Part shown: positions 52,452-59,861 of the stretch, piece by piece
Layout: each line of letters opens with the position of its first letter
Numbering within the stretch: the first letter of the stretch is position 1
Translations under genes and position numbers: made by a program
Assembly: GCF_027111355.2 (NCBI RefSeq)
Contig: NZ_CP114291.2
Location: 2,666,001-2,730,000 of the forward strand
Length of the DNA stretch: 64,000 nt
Direction: 5' to 3'
DNA from: Flavobacterium eburneipallidum
GTDB lineage: Bacteria; Bacteroidota; Bacteroidia; Flavobacteriales; Flavobacteriaceae
Notes under the pieces: model-generated
Database searches by the model: none
Told to the model about the DNA's origin: nothing
Seen by the model: the letters and a program-made list of their open reading frames with translations, nothing else

Positions 52452-53064
52452 GTTCCGGTAATTCCTCAGTTGTTGGTATTGTTGTAGTTGTCGAGTCCAC
52501 TTCTTCTACATAACTTTCTTTTCCGTCGCCCAATACCAAATCAATTTTGGATGCTTTCAAAACGCGATCACCAGGCTTAATATTTCTTCCTTTACAGCGC
52601 ATTTCCAATACCATATCTTTTCCAAGATTTGGAATATAGGTAATTGTACCTTCTTCAAGTCCCAAAGCCTTTAGTGTTGGCACCGCTTCACGATAGGTTT
52701 TGTCAATCAAATCAGGAACTTTAACCGACGAAAAACCCGAAGCATTAATCTTTATATATACTTTTCTGCCTTCTTTTACTTTCGCACCTGGTAATGGATC
52801 TTGCTCTACCACACTGAATTTTGGATACGCACTATTGTAATCCACACTGTCCAAAAGCACATAATCTAAATCTAATTCATCCAGTTTTTCTTCCACTTGC
52901 TCCTCGGTCAGTTTAGCCAAATTAGGCACTGTGATTTCGTGTCCGTGATCGGTGGTGAATGTCAGCCAATGCATGAACAAATAGCTCAAAACGGCAAGAA
53001 TGACAAGAGCCGCAAACGCTTGTCCAAAAAATACGCGGCTAGTAAGATATTTACGTAAGCTCAT
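52441..53064 (-). CDS. Membrane-anchored PASTA-domain protein
   Basis: 207 residues. One membrane helix (AFAALVILAVLSYLFMHWL) is followed by two to three extracytoplasmic PASTA repeats: ITVPNLAKLTEEQVEEKLDEL, then VKVPDLIDKTYREAVPTLKAL. PASTA domains bind peptidoglycan or beta-lactams in kinases and PBPs; here there is no kinase part. The C-terminus is acidic with a Thr run. ATG 53064 is chosen because the upstream TTG lies beyond the -7 box. It is an operon with rluD. Confidence 0.85.
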   Translation of the reverse strand: MSLRKYLTSRVFFGQAFAALVILAVLSYLFMHWLTFTTDHGHEITVPNLAKLTEEQVEEKLDELDLDYVLLDSVDYNSAYPKFSVVEQDPLPGAKVKEGRKVYIKINASGFSSVKVPDLIDKTYREAVPTLKALGLEEGTITYIPNLGKDMVLEMRCKGRNIKPGDRVLKASKIDLVLGDGKESYVEEVDSTTTTIPTTEELPEHEQ

Positions 53065-53084
53065 AAATTTATTTTTATAAGTCA

Positions 53085-53092
53085 CAAAGATA
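53085..53092 (-). promoter_or_regulatory. -7 promoter element of the PASTA-rluD operon
   Basis: Minus strand TATCTTTG matches TAnnTTTG, 21 bp before the ATG at 53064. Confidence 0.5.
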
Positions 53093-53118
53093 AACCTATT
53101 TCGTTCCAAAAAAAATTC

Positions 53119-53126
53119 TAATTTTG
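53119..53126 (+). promoter_or_regulatory. -7 promoter element of ddl
   Basis: TAATTTTG matches TAnnTTTG. Transcription from about 53133 would place the 53137-53176 hairpin at the 5' end of the ddl mRNA. Confidence 0.45.
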
Positions 53127-53136
53127 TTTAGAAAAC

Positions 53137-53176
53137 GTTTAATCGGTTAATCGGTTAAACGGTTAACCGATTAAAC
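53137..53176 (+). repeat. Perfect 14-bp inverted repeat in the ddl leader
   Basis: GTTTAATCGGTTAA (53137-53150) and TTAACCGATTAAAC (53163-53176) are perfect complements around a 12-nt loop. The loop carries another copy of TCGGTTAA, so alternative pairings exist. It ends 7 bp before the ddl ATG, close enough to hide the ribosome site when folded. Confidence 0.7.
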
Positions 53177-53183
53177 TAATAAA

Positions 53184-54155
53184 ATGAAAAACATTGCCAT
53201 CATAATGGGCGGATATTCAAGTGAATACAAAATATCCTTAATCAGCGGAAACGTAGTCTATCAATTTCTTGACAAAACCAAATACAACGGATTTCGCATT
53301 CATATTTTCAAAGAAAAATGGGTCTATGTTGACGATAATGACGCTGAATTTCCAATAGACAAAAATGATTTTTCAACTACTGTAAACGGAACCAAAATCA
53401 CATTCGACTGTGTTTTTAATGCCATTCACGGAACTCCTGGCGAAGACGGATTGATGCAAGCTTATTTCGAATTAATCGGAATGCCACAATCTTCATGCGA
53501 TTATTACCAAGCTGGAATTACTTTCAACAAACGTGATTTACTTTCTATTTTAAAACCTTATGGAATTAAAACTGCCAATTCTTACTATCTGAACAAAGGA
53601 GACAAAATCGATACTGCTGAAATTGTGAAAAACTTGGGCTTACCTTGTTTTGTAAAACCAAACAAATCAGGTTCCAGTTTCGGAATTTCTAAAGTAAAAA
53701 CCGAAGCCGAATTGCCAATTGCCATCGAAGTAGCCTACAAAGAAGACAACGAAATCATCATAGAAAGTTTCCTTGACGGAACCGAAGTTTCTGTTGGAGT
53801 GATTAATTATCAGGGAGAAATAATCGTTTTACCCATAACCGAAATTGTTTCAGAAAATGATTTCTTCGATTACGAAGCCAAATACCAAGGGAAATCACAA
53901 GAAATTACTCCTGCCAGAATCTCTGATGAAATGGCCCAAAAAGTGAGTGTTGCTGCCAAACGCGCTTACGAAGTTTTGAAAATGAAAGGTTTCTCTAGAA
54001 GCGAATTCATCTTTGTCGATGGAGAACCTCACATGCTTGAAATGAACACCATTCCAGGACTTACTACCGAAAGTTTAATTCCGCAACAAGCCAAAGCAGC
54101 GGGAATTTCATTGACGAATTTATTTACGAATGCTATTGAATTGGCTTTAGCTTAA
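53184..54155 (+). CDS. ddl: D-alanine--D-alanine ligase
   Basis: 323 residues, ATP-grasp. It makes the D-Ala-D-Ala dipeptide for peptidoglycan. Motifs are AIIMGGYSSEYKISLISG at the N-terminus, NAIHGTPGEDG, CFVKPNKSGSSFGISKV (ATP-binding), EYKISL serine region and HMLEMNTIPGLTTESLIPQ with the metal ligands. The opening GGYSSEYKIS replaces the common GGxSxExxVS, as seen in Bacteroidota. A possible regulatory hairpin precedes it. Confidence 0.94.
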   Translation: MKNIAIIMGGYSSEYKISLISGNVVYQFLDKTKYNGFRIHIFKEKWVYVDDNDAEFPIDKNDFSTTVNGTKITFDCVFNAIHGTPGEDGLMQAYFELIGMPQSSCDYYQAGITFNKRDLLSILKPYGIKTANSYYLNKGDKIDTAEIVKNLGLPCFVKPNKSGSSFGISKVKTEAELPIAIEVAYKEDNEIIIESFLDGTEVSVGVINYQGEIIVLPITEIVSENDFFDYEAKYQGKSQEITPARISDEMAQKVSVAAKRAYEVLKMKGFSRSEFIFVDGEPHMLEMNTIPGLTTESLIPQQAKAAGISLTNLFTNAIELALA

Positions 54156-54165
54156 TTAAATGTTT

Positions 54166-54266
54166 CAGCCACGGATGACACAGATTAAACAGATTTTCAC
54201 GGATTAATTTGTAAAAATTTATAAATAAAAAATCTGCGGAAATCAGTGTAATCTGTGGCAAAAAAA
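54166..54266. repeat. Interspersed palindromic repeat (GCCACGGATGACACAGATT family)
   Basis: GCCACGGATGACACAGATT (54168-54186) pairs imperfectly with AATCAGTGTAATCTGTGGC (54241-54259); inner words repeat CAGATT/AATCTG. It fills the ddl-TMEM175 gap and is followed by an A-run, not a T-run. Confidence 0.6.
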
Positions 54267-54301
54267 AGAAATAGACTTTCTAGTAATTAAACATATAAAC
54301 C

Positions 54302-54874
54302 ATGAACAAAACCAGACTCGAAGCCTTTAGCGATGGCGTTTTAGCCATTATAATCACCATCATGGTATTAGAAATCAAAGCACCAGAAGACGATAGTTTT
54401 GAATCCTTACAACATTTAATTCCCGTTTTTTTGAGTTATGTTTTGAGTTTTATTTACGTGGGTATTTATTGGAATAACCATCATCACATGCTGCAAGTAG
54501 TCAAAAAAGTGAATGGCTCTATTTTGTGGGGTAATTTATTTTTACTTTTTTGGTTGTCGTTGATTCCATTTGCTACGAGTTGGATTGGTGAACATCATTT
54601 TTCAGCTGTACCCATGAGCATTTATGGCTTTGTTTTACTGATGTGTGCTGTTGCTTATAACATTCTTCAAAATAAGATTATAAAATTAGAAGGAAATGAT
54701 TCTATGCTACACAAAGCTGTTAAAGATGACCTCAAAGGCAAAATATCAACTTTAGCTTATGTTGTAGCCATTCCTTTAGCATTCGTTTCTCCTTGGATTT
54801 CTGGATTACTTTATATCGCAATCGCACTACTTTGGATTGTTCCCGACTCGAGAATTGAAAAACAATTAAACTAA
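54302..54874 (+). CDS. TMEM175-family potassium channel protein (DUF1211)
   Basis: 190 residues with about six membrane segments. The selectivity motif FSDGVLAIIITIMVLE follows MNKTRLEA exactly as in the family (FSDGVxAI). Bacterial TMEM175 proteins are tetrameric K+-permeable channels. Its stop lies 2 bp before coaD, so they share a transcript although the functions are unrelated. Confidence 0.9.
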   Translation: MNKTRLEAFSDGVLAIIITIMVLEIKAPEDDSFESLQHLIPVFLSYVLSFIYVGIYWNNHHHMLQVVKKVNGSILWGNLFLLFWLSLIPFATSWIGEHHFSAVPMSIYGFVLLMCAVAYNILQNKIIKLEGNDSMLHKAVKDDLKGKISTLAYVVAIPLAFVSPWISGLLYIAIALLWIVPDSRIEKQLN

Positions 54875-54876
54875 AA

Positions 54877-55338
54877 ATGAAGATGAAAAAAGCCATTTTT
54901 CCAGGATCTTTCGACCCGATTACATTGGGTCACGAAGATATTATCCGAAGAGGAATTCCCTTGTTTGATGAGATTGTAATTGCCATTGGCATCAACGCCG
55001 AAAAAAAATACATGTTTTCTCTTGAAGAAAGAAAACGATTTATTGAAGAAACATTTAAAGATGAACCCAAAATTTCGGTTATTACTTATGAAGGATTGAC
55101 GATTGATATTTGCAAAAAAATCAATGCTAATTTCATCCTCCGAGGACTACGAAATCCAGCTGATTTTGAATTCGAAAAAGCCATTGCTCACACCAATAGA
55201 ACATTATCAAAAATTGAAACAGTATTTTTGTTAACAGCCGCAAAAACTTCTTATATCAGTTCTAGTATTGTGAGAGACGTTCTTCGACACAATGGAGAAT
55301 ACCAATTACTTGTTCCCGAAGCTGTAAGAGTTAAATAA
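54877..55338 (+). CDS. coaD: Pantetheine-phosphate adenylyltransferase
   Basis: 153 residues. Penultimate step of coenzyme A synthesis (phosphopantetheine plus ATP to dephospho-CoA). The nucleotidyltransferase motif is AIFPGSFDPITLGHEDII (T/HxGH), and the second ATP motif is YISSSIVRDV. RGLRNPADFEFE contacts substrate. The start is ATG 54877 or, two codons later, 54883. Confidence 0.95.
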   Translation: MKMKKAIFPGSFDPITLGHEDIIRRGIPLFDEIVIAIGINAEKKYMFSLEERKRFIEETFKDEPKISVITYEGLTIDICKKINANFILRGLRNPADFEFEKAIAHTNRTLSKIETVFLLTAAKTSYISSSIVRDVLRHNGEYQLLVPEAVRVK

Positions 55339-55397
55339 TAAAATTTGAAAAAGAGTTTTTAAAGCTTACTTTCGCCAAAAAATAACAAACCAAAATA

Positions 55398-55964
55398 ATG
55401 AGTATAGAAAGAGAATTAATCAAACGCAGTGGCGGAAAATGTGAACTTTCTGGCGTTACCGAAGATTTAAAAGTGTATCCAATTCTTCCAACACGAAAAG
55501 GCGGAATAGACGAAAGCATTTTAATCAATGCAACGCTTATTGACCAAATTGAAAATCCCGAAAAAATGGATGTCAATCTTTGGAGATGCCTGAATGATAG
55601 TATGTGGAGCGAACATTTGCCTGTTCAGATTGTTTCTTGGCGAATGTTAAGCCGTTTGGGTAATCAAGAATTATTAGATCAAATGTATTTGGATGAAGAC
55701 GATTTAGCTTGGGCAAAGGCGACAGGCGAAGGCGAAGAAGACGAAAATAAAGTAATTCACCGCGATAGTAATGGTGTAATTTTAGCAACTGGAGATTCAG
55801 TGGTTTTAATCAAAGACTTGAAAGTAAAAGGTTCTAGTATGGTAGCCAAACAAGGAACTGCCGTTCGCAACATCCGACTTGACCACGAAAATGCCGAATA
55901 TATTGAAGGAAGAGTTGATGGTCAAACTATTGTAATTATCACACAATACGTAAAGAAAATATAA
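55398..55964 (+). CDS. PhnA/YjdM-like protein
   Basis: 188 residues. The C-terminal domain is the YjdM (PhnA) barrel: VIHRDSNGVILATGDSVVLI, then DLKVKGSSMVAKQGTAVRNI. The N-terminal part (LIKRSGGKCELSGVTEDL) resembles the PhnA N-terminal region with two Cys-like positions reduced to one pair. Despite the name, a phosphonate role is not established. It stands alone before a large repeat element. Confidence 0.85.
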   Translation: MSIERELIKRSGGKCELSGVTEDLKVYPILPTRKGGIDESILINATLIDQIENPEKMDVNLWRCLNDSMWSEHLPVQIVSWRMLSRLGNQELLDQMYLDEDDLAWAKATGEGEEDENKVIHRDSNGVILATGDSVVLIKDLKVKGSSMVAKQGTAVRNIRLDHENAEYIEGRVDGQTIVIITQYVKKI

Positions 55965-55994
55965 TCCATTCAGTAAAACAACGAAAAAAGCCAC

Positions 55995-56171
55995 GGCATT
56001 CGCTTTTAAAATTCCACCGCAGATTCGCAGATTTTAAAAATAAATATAGTGCTGTTTTATTTCACTAATTCAAAAATCTGCGTTAATTTTTTCTGAATTA
56101 TGCAGTGAAAATCTGCGAATCTGCGGTATGATTTTGCATTTAATCTGTTTTTTGTTTTAAAAGCGAATGCC
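55995..56171. repeat. Nested double inverted-repeat element (177 bp)
   Basis: The outer arms GGCATTCGCTTTTAAAA (55995-56011) and their complement (56155-56171) match over 17 bp. The inner arms (56017-56034 and 56109-56126) match over 18 bp and carry the CCGCAGATTCGCAGAT word of the 48999 terminator. The centre (56035-56108) contains another AATCTGCG word. No ORF is present. The whole can fold as one long stem with a branched loop. It lies between convergent genes and is followed by a separate terminator. Confidence 0.8.
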
Positions 56172-56179
56172 TTGGAAAA

Positions 56180-56218
56180 AAGCCGTTTCAAAACTCCATT
56201 TGAAACGGCTTCTTTTTT
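56180..56218. terminator. Bidirectional intrinsic terminator
   Basis: AAGCCGTTTCAAA and TTTGAAACGGCTT form a 13-bp perfect stem, with an A-run before and CTTTTTT after. It ends the SulP gene (-), whose stop it overlaps, and any plus-strand read-through. Confidence 0.88.
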
Positions 56219-57749
56219 ATTCATTGAACACTTTATAGCTGGGATCTTCCATAATATTAACATCGATGATAGCTACCGCATTTTTCAATAAGTTGATACA
56301 ATCTGGACTTAAATGGCGTAAGTGTACTTTTTTACCTAACTTATTATATCGTTCTGTAATTTTATTGACTGCATCAATAGCACTCATATCTGCAATTCGA
56401 CTTTCTCTAAAGTCAATAATTACTGCGTTTGGATCATTGGTAACATCAAATTTTTCGGCAAATGTTATGGTCGAACCAAAAAATAAAGGGCCGTATATTT
56501 CATAATGTTTTACACCATTTTCATCTATATATTTTTTAGCCCGAATTCTTTTGGCACTTTCCCAAGCAAAAACCAAAGCCGAAATAATTACTCCAATCAA
56601 AACAGCTAAAGCTAAATTATGCAACAGAATCGTAATAACAGCCACTAAAATCCCAACAAAAATATCCTGTTTGGGCATTTTATTGATGATTTTAAAACTA
56701 ACCCATTCAAAAGTGCCAATTGCCACCATAATCATCACACCAACGAGTGCAGCCATGGGCAATTGCTCAATAATTGGTGCACCAAATAAAATAATGAAAA
56801 GTATCGTAAATGCTGCAATAATCCCCGACAAACGAGCTCTGGAACCCGCAGAAAGATTCACTAAAGTTTGAGCAATCATAGGACAACCACCCATTCCGAA
56901 GAAAAAACCATTCAAAATATTCGAACTTCCTTGTGCGATACATTCTCTGTTTCCATTGCCTTTAGTACCAGTAATTTCATCTACTAAATTTAAAGTCAAC
57001 AAACCTTCTGTCAATCCAACAGCTCCAACCATCATGGCATAAGGAAAAATGATTTTAAAGGTTTCAAAACTCAACGGAATATTAGGAATATGAAAAGGCG
57101 GAAATCCACCACCTACAGCCGCAATATCAGCTACGGTTTTAGTCTCGATACCCAATCCTAAAACTACCCCAAAAACAACCATAATTGCTACTAAAGAAGC
57201 AGGAACAGCCTTTGTTAGTTTAGGTAAAAGAATTACAATACCAATAGTCAAAGTGACCAAACCTACCATAATATAAAGAGGAGTTCCTGTGAGCCAAGTG
57301 CTTTCGCCATTAACTACCTTTTTGAATTGATCAATTTGCGACATAAAAATAACTACCGCCAAACCATTGACAAAACCATACATTACAGGTTTTGGCACCA
57401 ATCGAATGAATTTGCCTAATTTAAAAACACCAACCAAAATTTGAATAAATCCAGCCAAAGCTACTGCTGCAAAAACATATTCCAAGCCATGAGATCTCAT
57501 CAAAGCAATCAAAACAATTACCGTTGCTCCAGCTCCACCCGAAATCATTCCTGGTCTTCCGCCAAATATTGCAGTAACCAAACCAGCTATAAATGCAGCG
57601 TATAAACCCGTAAGCGGAGGCAAACCAGCTACAATCGCAAACGACAATGACTCTGGAATCATAGTCATCGCTACTGTCAATCCTGCTAAAATTTCGGTTT
57701 TGTAATTGATCTTTTGGGAGAAATCAAATAAATGGAATAATTTTTTCAT
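56217..57749 (-). CDS. SulP family anion transporter with STAS domain
   Basis: 510 residues with about 11-12 membrane segments and a C-terminal STAS domain (about 415-505). The SulP signature is MIPESLSFAIVAGLPPLTGLYAAF. FGGRPGMISGGAGATVIV follows, and MGGCPMIAQT lies in the middle. The STAS part reads VIIDFRESRIADMSAIDAV. SulP proteins carry sulfate, bicarbonate or other anions; the substrate is not predictable here. A single gene, ending in a terminator. Confidence 0.93.
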   Translation of the reverse strand: MKKLFHLFDFSQKINYKTEILAGLTVAMTMIPESLSFAIVAGLPPLTGLYAAFIAGLVTAIFGGRPGMISGGAGATVIVLIALMRSHGLEYVFAAVALAGFIQILVGVFKLGKFIRLVPKPVMYGFVNGLAVVIFMSQIDQFKKVVNGESTWLTGTPLYIMVGLVTLTIGIVILLPKLTKAVPASLVAIMVVFGVVLGLGIETKTVADIAAVGGGFPPFHIPNIPLSFETFKIIFPYAMMVGAVGLTEGLLTLNLVDEITGTKGNGNRECIAQGSSNILNGFFFGMGGCPMIAQTLVNLSAGSRARLSGIIAAFTILFIILFGAPIIEQLPMAALVGVMIMVAIGTFEWVSFKIINKMPKQDIFVGILVAVITILLHNLALAVLIGVIISALVFAWESAKRIRAKKYIDENGVKHYEIYGPLFFGSTITFAEKFDVTNDPNAVIIDFRESRIADMSAIDAVNKITERYNKLGKKVHLRHLSPDCINLLKNAVAIIDVNIMEDPSYKVFNE

Positions 57750-57789
57750 AGTAGTATAAAACTGAACACTATTAACTGAATACTGAATA

Positions 57790-59136
57790 TTACTCCTCTT
57801 CTTTCTTTATAACCTTTCTGTCCACTTCAATTTTAAATTTCTTACCTTTCATTTTTTCATCCTTAATGTTATGAAGCAAGTCTTTCACTTTATTGAATTT
57901 TACGGCTGCAAACGAAATAAAATCCTTTACTTCGATTAAGCCTAAATCGCCTTTTTCGAGTTTTCCTTTTTGAGAAAAGAAACCAACAACATCAATTTTG
58001 TTCAGTTTGTTTTTCTTTCCGCCACTGATGTAAATCGTTTGAAATTCAGGTGGTTTTGGTAAAGTTGTTGAACTTTCCACATTAAGAACTGGCATTCCGT
58101 AATCAACATAATCCAACTTTTTTTCGCCTTCATTTACAATCAAATAAGCTGTTCCCGAAGCTTGCATACGAGCTGTTCTTCCGTTTCTATGAGTAAATTC
58201 ATCTTCTTTTAAAGGCAAATGATAATGAACAACGTGTTTCATTTCGGGAATATCCAATCCACGAGCTGCTAAATCGGTGGTGATTAAATAACTCACACTT
58301 CCGTTTCTGAACTGGATTAGCGCCCGTTCTCGTTCGTCTTGATCCATTCCGCCGTGATAATAAGTGGCGTAAATTCCTTTTTCGTTCAAAGTATCGCTAA
58401 TTCTTTCGGCGGCATCTCGGTGATTACAGAACACAATTGCCGATTGCGATTTCAAGGAACATATCAAGTTGAACAAACTGCCTATTTTATCTTTTGATGG
58501 AGAAACTACCATTTTCATAGCAAGCTTGGTTTCTTCTTCCTCATTTTGAATAAAATCCAAAATCGTAGGATTGACTACTCTAGTGTATTTTGGAATTTCA
58601 ATATCGGAAGTTGCTGAAACTAAAATACGTTTATTTAATTTGGATAATTTCCCAATAATAAAAGACATTTGCTCGTGAAAACCCAATTGCAATGACTTAT
58701 CAAACTCGTCCAGAATTAAAGTTTCTATTTTGTCTAAACGAAAAGTGCCACGGTCAATATGATCGGCGATTCTTCCTGGAGTTCCAATTAAAACCGCTGG
58801 TGGATTGCTTAAATTCTTGATTTCGGTATCAATGGAATGTCCGCCGTAACAAACGTTTACTTTATAATCGGTTCCCATTTTTTTCCAAACTTGCTCAATT
58901 TGCAAGCCTAATTCTCGCGATGGAACCAGAATCAAGCATTGAACAGAAAGGATTTCAGGTTTCAACATTTCGAAAATGGGTAATAAGAAAGCCAATGTTT
59001 TTCCGGAACCTGTTGGCGAAAGCAGTAAAATATTATTGTCGCTCAAAATAGTTTCTTGAGCAGCAACCTGCATTTCATTCAGGTTTTCGAAACCTAAATT
59101 GTGTAGTATATTGTTGGAATGGTGTTTTTGATTCAT
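57790..59136 (-). CDS. DEAD-box-type RNA helicase, DbpA-like, with DEFD motif II
   Basis: 448 residues. The core has LLSPTGSGKTLAFLLP, LVPSRELGLQ, GTPGRIADH, VSATSD, TTDLAARGLDIPE and HRNGRTARMQ. Motif II reads LILDEFDKSLQLGF, so DEFD instead of DEAD. The C-terminus is a DbpA RNA-binding domain (QTIYISGGKKNKLNKIDVVGF and the rest to about 435). DbpA proteins act on 23S rRNA hairpin 92. The final tail is Lys- and Glu-rich. The gap to SulP (57750-57789) has the same TGAACACT/TGAATACTGA words as 7234-7303. Confidence 0.92.
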   Translation of the reverse strand: MNQKHHSNNILHNLGFENLNEMQVAAQETILSDNNILLLSPTGSGKTLAFLLPIFEMLKPEILSVQCLILVPSRELGLQIEQVWKKMGTDYKVNVCYGGHSIDTEIKNLSNPPAVLIGTPGRIADHIDRGTFRLDKIETLILDEFDKSLQLGFHEQMSFIIGKLSKLNKRILVSATSDIEIPKYTRVVNPTILDFIQNEEEETKLAMKMVVSPSKDKIGSLFNLICSLKSQSAIVFCNHRDAAERISDTLNEKGIYATYYHGGMDQDERERALIQFRNGSVSYLITTDLAARGLDIPEMKHVVHYHLPLKEDEFTHRNGRTARMQASGTAYLIVNEGEKKLDYVDYGMPVLNVESSTTLPKPPEFQTIYISGGKKNKLNKIDVVGFFSQKGKLEKGDLGLIEVKDFISFAAVKFNKVKDLLHNIKDEKMKGKKFKIEVDRKVIKKEEE

Positions 59137-59157
59137 TTTGTAAAGATAGGTAAAAAG

Positions 59158-59250
59158 TTGGCAGTGGTCAGGTTGCGGTTTTCAGATTTTAAACACTGAA
59201 ACCTAACAGAGAAACTAAATATAATTTCTGCACATATCTGCAATCCGGCT
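59158..59250. repeat. Low-complexity intergenic words, possible degenerate repeat
   Basis: TTTTCAGATTTTAAACACTGAAAC contains a short TTTCAG/CTGAAA inverted pair. The rest (TTTCTGCACATATCTGCAAT) echoes the words of other intergenic elements here. No gene or terminator is seen between the helicase and NUDIX genes. Confidence 0.3.
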
Positions 59251-59251
59251 A

Positions 59252-59854
59252 CTACAAACTCACTTTTTCCTCTTCAAACAACAATTTTATGTTTTCATAA
59301 GAATTTTTCAATATTTCAGAAATGTTATTCGGATGTATCCAAACTACTTTTTCGATTCCTTCCTCAATTTGTCCTACAGGAATTCCCTCAAAATCGGATT
59401 GCATTTCAAACCAATGGGTGATTTTTAGCTTATAAATGCCATTTCTTTTAAAAACGTGGTAGGTTTTCTGTAATTTTTTGGTGACTCTTAACTGACCAAC
59501 GCCTGTTTCTTCCTCTACTTCACGCATTGCGGTATCCTCAATTTCTTCACCTTTTTCAGTACCGCCTTTAGGCAAATCCCATTTTCCACCCCTGAAAATA
59601 AACAAAACCTCGCCTTTTTTATTGTAAACCAATCCTCCTCCTGCTTTTGAAACAGGAATTTTAGATTTCAAAGTTTTCATAATTTCCTTTTCATCAGGAT
59701 GATAAAGAAAAGCTTTCTGAATTTTATTTTGAAAAATTTTGATTATAAGTTGCTTTATATCAATACTTTCCAATAAGAACAATTGAAAATCTGTCTCTTT
59801 AGAGATTTCATTTGTCAAAAAAAGTGGTTTGTCGTTCACAAAAACTTTATACAT
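59252..59854 (-). CDS. NUDIX hydrolase family protein with N-terminal extension
   Basis: 200 residues. The Nudix box is complete in GGTEKGEEIEDTAMREVEEETGV at about residues 98-120, with the catalytic REVEEE core. The first 65 residues form a separate unrecognised domain (MYKVFVNDKPLFLTNE). The substrate (a nucleoside diphosphate linked to X) cannot be read from sequence. It starts only 7 bp from the divergent pyrE start, so each promoter lies in the other gene. Confidence 0.88.
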   Translation of the reverse strand: MYKVFVNDKPLFLTNEISKETDFQLFLLESIDIKQLIIKIFQNKIQKAFLYHPDEKEIMKTLKSKIPVSKAGGGLVYNKKGEVLFIFRGGKWDLPKGGTEKGEEIEDTAMREVEEETGVGQLRVTKKLQKTYHVFKRNGIYKLKITHWFEMQSDFEGIPVGQIEEGIEKVVWIHPNNISEILKNSYENIKLLFEEEKVSL

Positions 59855-59857
59855 TTG
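59850..59857 (+). promoter_or_regulatory. -7 promoter element of pyrE
   Basis: TACATTTG matches TAnnTTTG. It ends 4 bp before the pyrE ATG at 59862, so initiation would fall at or just after the start codon, predicting a leaderless mRNA. The box overlaps the NUDIX start codon on the other strand. Confidence 0.45.
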
Positions 59858-59861
59858 TACT

